Positions 56,240-64,000 of a stretch of 64,000 nt of DNA are shown here, piece by piece. The DNA lies in NCBI GenBank assembly GCA_014529385.2, contig CM043970.1, positions 44,980,279 through 45,044,278 of the forward strand. Reading direction: 5' to 3'. The DNA comes from Adiantum capillus-veneris. Lineage: Eukaryota > Streptophyta > Polypodiopsida > Polypodiales > Pteridaceae. Positions within the stretch are counted from its first letter, which is position 1. Every line of letters starts with the position of its first letter. Below the pieces are notes generated by a model that did not search any database, had not been told where the DNA came from, and saw only the letters and a list, made by a program, of their open reading frames with translations. Both the position numbers and the translations under genes were made by a program.

Positions 56240-56983
56240 TGTTAGGAAATATGTCGTAGCTAAGTAGATAATTGAGTAGATTACTTAATTGAGAGAGATA
56301 ATTTTCACACACAAGAGATTATAGAGTACAGAGAGAGAGAACACACGATATACGTGGTTCACCCAATGTGGGCTACGTCCATGAGAAAGCAATCACTCAA
56401 TGGCTTTAGTACTTCAAAACAAGAAGTAGGTTACAAAGGGATTATACCCTTTTGGTGCTCCCGCCTTGCTTCACTCTCACCACCTCACACCCACCTTGTC
56501 ACATCAACTTCGCACTATGAAATGTGTGTAGAAATGGCCTCCTTTTATAGGCCAAAATGGTTGCCCTCTCTCATGAGAGGAAACTATGTGTAGCCTCCCT
56601 TGTGTAGATAGGTCCAAATTGGACCCTCCAATCCGCCCATGTGTGGCCACCCTTGAGAAGACAAGTCCACTTTTGAATTCCACCACCGGTCACCGGCCAT
56701 TGACCTCCGACCACTGACCACACCGTCCATTGACTACCGACGACCGGTCAACCGACCAACCGATCAGTCGTCTTCCGACCACTTTTCGACCACTGTCCAG
56801 CCATAATATTCTAACGAGAAAGAATATTCCGATGAAAATTTTTTGTTTCCGACGAGTAATTTTATTTTTCGGCGAGTTATTTTTCTTTATGCACGATGGC
56901 TTCTCCTCATAATGGGGGCCTTACAAATATGCGTTTTTAACACAAAAAATTACAAAGGGGTAAATCAAGCTCCATATTTAACA
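56240..56983 (-). repeat. Copia 5' LTR (long form)
   Basis: 744 bp. It contains a run of CCGAC/GACCA motifs at about 56685-56805, including ACCGAC at 56736-56741 and 56751-56756, which the 3' LTR has lost. Confidence 0.93.
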
Positions 56984-56988
56984 ACACA
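56984..56988. repeat. Copia target-site duplication, right (ACACA)
   Basis: Matches 40234-40238. Confidence 0.9.
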
Positions 56989-58059
56989 TGTCAAGCCCTA
57001 GCTAGATTGCCTTCATATTGTACCTAAAGTCTATTGTGTGACCTTTAGAGAGGTCCAATGAGAATTTAGAATAATATTCAAGCCCTCTCTCTCAAAGGGG
57101 AAAGAAGGACACTTGTCCAAATTCTACCTCTATTGCTAGTTATGACCTAAGCTTATGATTGGCTAAGCTTGGCAAGGGCCAATGAGGTGCAAGCAAGAGT
57201 AGGGAGTAAGGGGGGTCGACCAAGGCTAGGAAGGAGGCTCCTTTTTGCTCATTCTCACACACACATTCTCTCATTGTGTTGAGCAAGAACTCCATCTCCT
57301 TCTCCAAGCTTGAGAAGTAGAGAGCCTACACCAACACCTCTTGGCTATGGAATGTAGCTCCAACCAAGAGTCAATCTTCGATGGCATTCTGATCTTCTCT
57401 ACCATCTATATTATTATGCTAAGCTAAGATTCAAGAGTAATCTATGGTGAGGAAAGTACCTCTTTCTCCTATGCTACTTCTTCTTCCTCTTCTCTTCCCT
57501 CACTCCCTGCTAGCCCTCTCCACCTTTGAAGCTATTTGAGGTCTTGGTATTGAGTTTGAGGACAAGTCAATGCTTTTGCAAGTTAGTTACGGGAATAATA
57601 TTGGTGCATGAAGCTTATCATCATCAACAGGGTCTCAAGGAACACAAAGTATGTATGGTATCAAGGCTCTTTTCAAGGGAGAATCTATAACACAAAGCCT
57701 TCTCATGGGGGGACTGGCTCCAAGTAAAACTGGTCCTCAACTATTGTCAATTTCTTTAAGTATCTCTCTCTTTTACAAGTATTGTTCATGCCAAGCTAGC
57801 TAGGAATAATGTTCATTTTGCTACCTTTAATCAAGTACTCTCCCTATGCTCTTTAAGAATTCTCTTAAGAAGGAAATGCTCACTATTCCAACTTTAATTA
57901 CGCTACAATCAATGCTATAGCCCTATTCCGTTACATAAGGCATTTGTTATACTATGGGTGGTTTCGTTCCTTGTTCAACAATAAAGTAAATCCGGTGCTA
58001 TCTATAGAGGAGTCTGATAAACTGGTTGTACCATGGCAGGAGTAGATTGAGTGTACTAC
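56989..58059. other. Block B spacer right of the copia insertion
   Basis: Matches A 11453-12560. No gene recognised. The stretch lies between the Gag capsid region and the zinc knuckle in both blocks. Confidence 0.7.
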
Positions 58060-59160
58060 TCATCTTCTACCACAACAATTGGCGAACTAGTTTCATTATA
58101 AGGCGGAGCTGAAACTAGATTTTCTCATCCACTTGTCGTTCAGGAAGCATGTACTTACTTGGTACAATATTATTTCATGGAGGTGGTTGTTGACCTAGTA
58201 CAGGATGTGGTCTCTCCATAGCCATATGTGATTTCTGCATCGGCCCCATGTTAGATGAATACCTATACATAGGGTATCCATGTTGTCTCACTGATACATA
58301 ATGACATTCTCGTTGTATTTGGGCTTGTAATAATACTCATTCACTTGATGGTTTGTTCATTTTACCTCGATAGTAACCTACTTTGATAGTCTTGGTTGTC
58401 CCATATTCCACCCTTGTGGTAAACCCTGTCCCAACCCTCTCATCGGCATCCTTTCCGTGTTTCTCATCATATGATTCATGTGTTTCAGCATGTATTTAAT
58501 AACATTCACAAGAGCTGCTGCAGTTGGTCCCACTTGTGTTGATACAGTAGACGTGGTTCGCTCGCTCTGAGAGTTCTTAAGAGTGCTCCCTTTGTTGAAG
58601 ACTCCACAATTATTCCCCAAGTCTATTGCATCCAGGCTACGTGCTTCTCAAGTCGTATGCTTCTTGCTATACAAAATGGCATGCAACGCTTTTTTGAGTA
58701 AGATTTTTAGAAATAATGAGAGAATCCTTTCCTCAATTGGAATTTCCAACTCCGAACATCTGTCGATATATTGCCTCATTCGTGTCACACAGTCCCTTCT
58801 AGTTTCTCCTTATTTCTGTTCAAAGATGTAGATTTGTGCTACCATATTGTGTTTGATTTCCATTTTCAAAGAAGCAATCAAAAATCTCATTGCCACCGTC
58901 GGTAGATCAGTTATAAATCTAGGAGATATGATCTGGAACCAAGTGAAGGCCTTACCTTCCAAAGTCATTCCAAACCCTTTAAACTGAGTGTGGAAGTCTG
59001 TTATGCGCTCTTCTCTCAATACTTTCTTGAAGCTTGCTAGATGGTCATATGGATCCCCTGCTCCATTGTAGATTTTGACCCATTTTCAAAAGTCAGCTGG
59101 TTTGACTATGTGATTGTGTTCTAAACTCGCTCTCCTGGCCGGTGTCTCTCCAACTAAGCC
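58060..59160 (-). pseudogene. Gypsy-type Gag (block B)
   Basis: Clearer than the A copy. KWVKIYNGAGDPYDHLASFK (about 59045-59110) is followed by FGMTLEGKAFTWFQIISPRF, AMRFLIASLKMEIKHNMVAQ (58810-59019), RQYIDRC near 58770, and NNCGVFNKGSTLKNSQSERT (58560-58620), then a Met/Gly-rich tail. This is a Retrotrans_gag capsid. Stops and small indels split it at about 58800 and 58700. Confidence 0.8.
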
Positions 59161-59367
59161 TTCATACTAGTTTCTTGCTAGGTGTGACTCGTGTAGACCT
59201 CTTCTTGTCCTGGTGTCACATTTTTTTCCCTGGTTAATGGTGGCTTTCGTATCCCTTCCCCAATTGTCGTCATTGAGGTGGCTCCCTCAGGATGGCCTGT
59301 CCCATTGGTTAGTCATATTGCCAAATGCTCTCTGGGTCCGGTCCCAAGTTTTGTTTTATTTTAGTTC
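59161..59367. other. Spacer between gag and upstream frame
   Basis: Part of an 810-bp stretch that block A lacks. No motif. Confidence 0.5.
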
Positions 59368-59980
59368 TCATATCTTTGATACTTTCTCGGATTGAGTAGC
59401 CTTGGAACATAGTTTGTTCAACTCCTTCGCAGTCACAATAACAAAGTTTTTGTTATAACAATCTCTAAACAAATGGATGGGAAGGTCCGCTATGCCTTTC
59501 TCCCTTGTCTTGAAAATACACATTATTTTCAAGGGTATCAATTGCCTCGGTTGAGCATGAGCTGTCCATATCAGATCCGTAACATTATTATTCTCCCAAC
59601 AGTAAACACCGAGTCGTGGGTTATCAATAGGTATGCATTTTAGAAGTTTGGCATATATATGGTCATACCCTTCTAATTCTAACACTAGTGGCCCCTCCTT
59701 AGTGGTCATGTTTAAAATCAATGTATCAACTTTCAAACCCCGTTGATCCAAATCTCTAATCTTCAAATAACATACTCTGTTTTTGTCCATGTAGAAGGTA
59801 TCTTGCTTATTATCTATGACCTCCTCTTTGAATACAATTGTATGGTCATCAACTCTCACTATGTACTCCTCATTGGGTCCAATTATATCCGAGCCTCGTG
59901 CTTGTTGGTTTTGTAGAAGTTCAAAATGTGCTTGAACTTGAGAGAGGTTCCAGTCCTTGATTGAGTAAAAAAGGAAGACA
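59368..59980 (-). CDS. Unknown reading frame upstream of gypsy gag
   Basis: 163 open codons from 59859 to 59368, and with one shift about 30 more upstream (to about 59960). It is unusually intact for this element. Composition is protein-like: VDDHTIVFKEEVIDNKQDTF, a VCYLKIRDLDQRGLKVDTL stretch, GYDHIYAKLLKCIPIDNPRL, LIWTAHAQPRQLIPLK, FRDCYNK. No membrane span or signal peptide. I recognise no family. It lies just before gag on the same strand. Extra ORFs before gag are known in some plant gypsy lineages (for example Ogre), which is only a positional analogy. Block A has lost it. Confidence 0.45.
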
Positions 59981-59999
59981 TCTCAAAATTTGAGTCTGA

Positions 60000-60436
60000 G
60001 TAAGTGCCAGAAACTTCTTCAACTATAGTCTCTAAAGGTCCCCCTTGGTTCATGCTCTCCTCTCTGTAGATACTATACTCTCAGTCTCTCTATTATAGAC
60101 CTGATTTGCTATGATATGGCCTAACCTCAAGTACATATAAAGACTCCAAATACTCAATGGAAATAAATTCACGGCCTTCAATACCAATACCAACCCGTTT
60201 CATCCATCAAAAATCCAATCTGGTTGTTTTCTAATTTGGATGTTTCTCAAGTTTTAATCTCCATCACTCATATGCCATCAAGGGTAATAAACTTAGTCTA
60301 TTGGTCAGCAAGCATATACAATGACTCCTGGTCAAAAAAATTTCTTCAAGCCACAAGGTCAATCTGCAACCTTCAAATCTAGAAGGCTCAATTTCAAGTA
60401 GCAAACAACATCCAAATGAATTCAAACTTGCTAGGC
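60000..60436. other. Block B region matching A 13655-14070
   Basis: Direct match to block A; no gene. Confidence 0.7.
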
Positions 60437-61640
60437 TATTGTATAAGGTGTCTATCAGCCCTGTGAACAAAAAATGTTCAAAATCAGCTCTTAAGATAGA
60501 AAGAGATAGTAAGCACACTTATTATCTACAGAGTGAAAACATGATCATTTTCCACTTTTTTTGGTACACACTAGTTCAACATGTATTCAATAAACTCTAA
60601 ATGATGTTATTTTTAATCAATTTGGTCAAATTCACTAATAGTTTATATTTGGCAAATTCAATTGCAAATCCAATGATCATGCAAGTCAAAAGATGTCCAA
60701 ATTACTCGAAACTTCTTCCAAGCACTCTATTACTACTTCAGGCCCAATCCCCTTTGAAAAAACTTGCAAGAGTTGAGTTTTTGAAGTGAGAGATAATAAG
60801 CACACTTATTATCTCTGGGACAGAAAGAGGATTTTTACCAACTTTTTTGGCTTGCACTGGATATTCACACCCTAAACTAGGCACAAATCAAGTTTCATGA
60901 ATTTTGGTTCAGTTCCGAAGTTTATACGCCAAATTTTGTGTGTGGAGTTTGATTTCAATGATTTATGAGCCTAACTGACAACTTACAATTCCAAATGCTA
61001 CCAAACTTGAATTAGAGTCTCCTTATATTATGCTAATACCTGTGGATTTGAAAAATGATCAAAATCTTATTTGCGCTTATTATCTAGGTGTCCAATTTTG
61101 TAACTTTTTTTCTTAATTTTCATAGTTAGAAAAAGGTGTTTTAAAGCTTGCCAAGAAATTTCATCAAGTTCTGTTCAGTTTCAAGTATTCTTAGCCCCTT
61201 GTCTGTCTGTTTAAAGAAAAGGAAGTTTTGGCCCAATTTGATCCCCAACTGGAATTACAATATTTTGAGCCTTCACAGAAGAGTTATCATATCATCCAAG
61301 CAAGATGGCTGCGTGAAAAAAGTTCAATTTTCGGCCTTAAAAAGAAGGTCTTATTATCTACTCGACAAAATCTACACTTTTTTGGGATATTGATGGCATT
61401 CAGGTCTTATACAGGCTAATGCAAGTACTTTTGACCAACAAAACTTACTTTTGCATGCATCTATGGATAGGGAGATAATAAGCCCACTTTTGCCAAACTT
61501 CTTTAAAAAAATTGAAAGCTAATTTGACTTACCTATAGGTTGTTCAGCCTTTCCAAGATCAATGATGACCAACAATGCTATTATGAAGCTCTCAACTCAT
61601 CTTATGAGTCTCGTACCTGAAAATTCCACAAAAAAATTTC
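60437..61640. repeat. Degenerate tandem array, unit about 275 bp
   Basis: CTTATTATCT occurs at 60518, 60805, 61076 and 61350, that is, 287, 271 and 274 bp apart, each followed after 30-40 bp by a T-rich ACTTTTTT stretch. In the first two it is part of a palindrome, GATAATAAGCACACTTATTATC-like. The whole array is absent from block A. Confidence 0.65.
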
Positions 61641-63392
61641 ACAAACAATATGAGTGATGACAATTCAATGGGTGAGATAGTTCAAAAACCTTCCTCAGTT
61701 CTTACTTACCCTACTCCTAATCACATCAATAAAAGGTAGCGAAAAGTGTCCAGTTGCACTAGTTTTTCTTTGTTTTTTGCTTGAATATTGTGTCAATCCT
61801 TCGACTTTGACATAGTCTAAGCTATCAACCACATAAAGAAAACCTAATATAAGCATAAGGGTTCTCAACGAGTACGACTACTCCCAAAACACCCTACACA
61901 GTTGAAATAGACACACCTCAATTGTGCGGTTTTTAAAAGTTTTTTTTTTGTACTCTAGGTGAACCTAGAGGGAAGTTTTGAACATTACTACTTAGCACTC
62001 GGTTTTTTCCCTAGCGTAGGTCTCTTCAAATGTGGGGCTCCTCAAATGTCAAGCTTTGCTATCTTATTTCACTGACATTGAGAACCACAAACATAATGGT
62101 CATACCCTGGGACATAGTCGACTCGACTAGTGCACAGAGGCTACAAGAGGTTGTCAATCTCTCAACAAAAAACACACTCAGTCCCTAACTTACTCAAAAC
62201 GCGTTGAACTACATGTTAGGCATCAAAGAGCAATCATGACACCGCAGGCAAATTTCAACGGTTCACCAACAACCAAACAAAGTCCAAACGAGAGATAAAA
62301 CTTATAGGATGGGTAGAAAATGCCTAAAGACACATGAACATGCCCTGAAACTACCTTGACCACTTGTCGAATTTGTGCTTATTATCTACGGAGCAGATTT
62401 GACCTAATCGCTTTCATCCAAGGGAAACCTCTAAAGCAATGTCTCCCAATAGCGCTCAAGACACAAGATCAACACCACACACGGCATTCAAAGAACCCCA
62501 ACAAAACCACAACTCAAAGAGAAGTAATCCCCTAGGAATTTACAAGCACACACCTATCCCAAAGACCACCATGGAAACTAGGAAGCACCTAAACTAGCAT
62601 AGATTTACAGCAAATGCCAACCAATGCATTTGAGAAATATAGTTCACCAAATAACTCTTAAAAACCACATTTTTGAAGTGTAGAAACACCACCAAAAAAA
62701 GATCTGTCAAAACCTACCATACACTAAACTACCTGCAAGCTGCCATATGTTGTACCCTACAGGAAATAGATTATATCTCCTTAAATCATAACACGAAAAA
62801 GCTACTTTATAGCACCTCTCTTTCTCTGTATTTTTTGAAATAAAATTTTTGAAGACCATAAATTTCAAATCTATACACCGCTATGTAGACATAGACGAGG
62901 CTAGTCGAGGGCTAAAAACTGCATCAAAATGCATAGAGGACGCACCACGACCCAAGACCTACAAAATTATGATAGTTGACTGAATTTTTTATGTTATTAC
63001 ATGAGTTTTAATTATATACAAGCGACTTTTTTAAAAAATTATATACAAGCGACAATTCAAAAAACTCACTTACAGACACTTATATCAATCTATCAGCTGG
63101 CACTATACTAGCGAATTGCATTGCATGTACATGTGCTTGCTAAAGAAAGAAAAAAAACCCACAAAAAAAATTCCCACATATTATTTTGACATTGGTAATC
63201 ATGTCTATATGTACAAATTTATAAAAAATGGGATGTCCAAAATGCGCACAATAACGTGAACGCGGCAATTTCCTTCTTGCGAGCATATTTAGCTCTGAAT
63301 TTTATAAAATTTGATTATGTTTGATACCACCCACCGAGTTATAGCTCTATCTCCTACTCCACAAGTTCTTCAAGTATCCCCCTCCCCTCGGG

Positions 63393-63426
<34 letters not shown>

Positions 63427-63590
63427 TATGTATGTATAGAGAGAGAGAAAGAGAGTAGAGATTCAATGAAATTTTTAGATGGTTTTAGATCATAGATGCT
63501 TGATTTTCCTCACTCTCCATCTCATGTTCAAATTGCTACATCACTACAGAAAGCTCCATATAATTTTTTACATGTGCCACAGGGTTTCTT
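61641..63590. other. Block B leader region with microsatellite
   Basis: Matches A 14075-15119 and, inverted, 15910-16470. It holds one more CTTATTATCT (62378) in a 560-bp piece that A lacks (61842-62405), and (TC)n(AC)n at 63397-63425. No gene. Confidence 0.7.
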
Positions 63591-63975
63591 GAATCCTCAA
63601 ACCTAGAATTTTGTAAGTCTTTACATGACAAAATAATGGATCTTTTTTTCACCATACTCACAATTGTGAAAGTCTATTGGTCAACAAAGCGGTTGAAGGT
63701 TTGACAACTGTGCTTACACCTATTTGTGAGAGAAGATTTGATTGGAAAGTTTGATAATGGCCCAATAACAAGAATTTTTGTGTGTTGCAAACATAGAGAA
63801 TACACTTTAAGCTTAGCTACAAAGAAGATTGGTTCTCGCCACCAAATAGACAATGGAGGTTGTTGTGGCTGAAGGCAAAGAAAATGGTACTCACACAGAA
63901 TCTTTAGGATTATCCATGGACTAACACAAAGAAGTTATTTCTTGGAAGATGCTTAGGGGGGCATTACCAACAGGA
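63591..63975 (+). pseudogene. LINE 3' fragment, beginning only
   Basis: Matches 16475-16860 in direct orientation up to GGCATTACCAACA at 63961-63973, then differs. The zf-RVT part seen in block A is therefore missing here, and the last 25 bases of the window are of other origin. Confidence 0.7.
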
Positions 63976-64000
63976 GACATTTTAGTCTACCAAAAAAAAA

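Larger units (their letters stand above)
40239..56983 (-). mobile_element. Ty1/copia retrotransposon, split by two younger insertions
   Basis: LTRs at 40239-40739 and 56240-56983 begin TGTTAGGAAATATG and end TTAACA, flanked by ACACA. Without the two insertions the element is about 5.26 kb, a normal copia length. On the minus strand the order is 5' LTR (right), primer site, gag, protease, integrase, RT, RNase H, polypurine tract, 3' LTR; integrase before RT is the copia signature. The small LTR element (50187-52950) and the Ty3 element (41009-49726) sit inside the RT-RNase H region, so its RNase H lies in two pieces 8.7 kb apart. Confidence 0.96.
34858..63975 (-). repeat. Block B: second copy of the large gypsy-like repeat
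   Basis: Counterpart of block A, split by the copia element at 40239-56983. It keeps several parts that A lost: integrase core and C-terminus (35745-36850), a reading frame upstream of gag (59368-59980) and a repeat array (60437-61640). Similarity to A stops at about 63973, just before the window end. The strand of all recognisable genes is minus. Confidence 0.85.

Overview
This window is plant nuclear DNA made almost entirely of transposable elements. Evidence for a land plant: Ty3/gypsy and Ty1/copia retrotransposons with plant-type domain orders and initiator-tRNA primer sites, an L1-type LINE, a CACTA DNA transposon, and long (GT)n and (GA)n microsatellites. The species cannot be read from the sequence. 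A large-genome lineage such as a fern or other non-flowering plant is a guess. No rRNA, intact tRNA, CRISPR or bacterial-style operon is visible. Essentially every retroelement gene is broken by stops or frameshifts.

Layout. 1-1736 is a truncated Ty3/gypsy copy on the minus strand, cut off at a (GT)n tract. About 2576-16860 (block A) and 34858-63975 (block B) are two diverged copies of one old unit: a minus-strand gypsy-like element with gag, a zinc knuckle, a protease remnant and integrase but no recognisable reverse transcriptase, followed by a LINE 3' fragment. Block A carries a complete 4.5-kb CACTA element (3680-8172) with an empty site in block B. Block B carries a 16.7-kb copia element (40239-56983) with an empty site in block A. 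That copia element is itself split by a Ty3/gypsy element with two RNase H domains (41009-49726) and by a small non-autonomous LTR element (50187-52950).

Between the blocks, 17500-24480 is mostly featureless. Its exception is a candidate host gene at 23643-23968 (minus, two exons, small tail-anchored membrane protein) with a GC-rich, possibly bidirectional promoter. A compact GC-rich hairpin element lies at 23152-23333. From 24480 to 31960 there are two copies of another repeat. The first is interrupted by a LINE (26236-30250) whose 5' half is inverted, with 14-bp target duplications, as expected from twin priming.

Relative order of events: duplication or separate insertion of the A/B unit; then CACTA into A and copia into B; then the Ty3 and small LTR elements into the copia RT-RNase H region. 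The genes do not form a working pathway; the window is a record of nested insertion and decay around one possible small gene.
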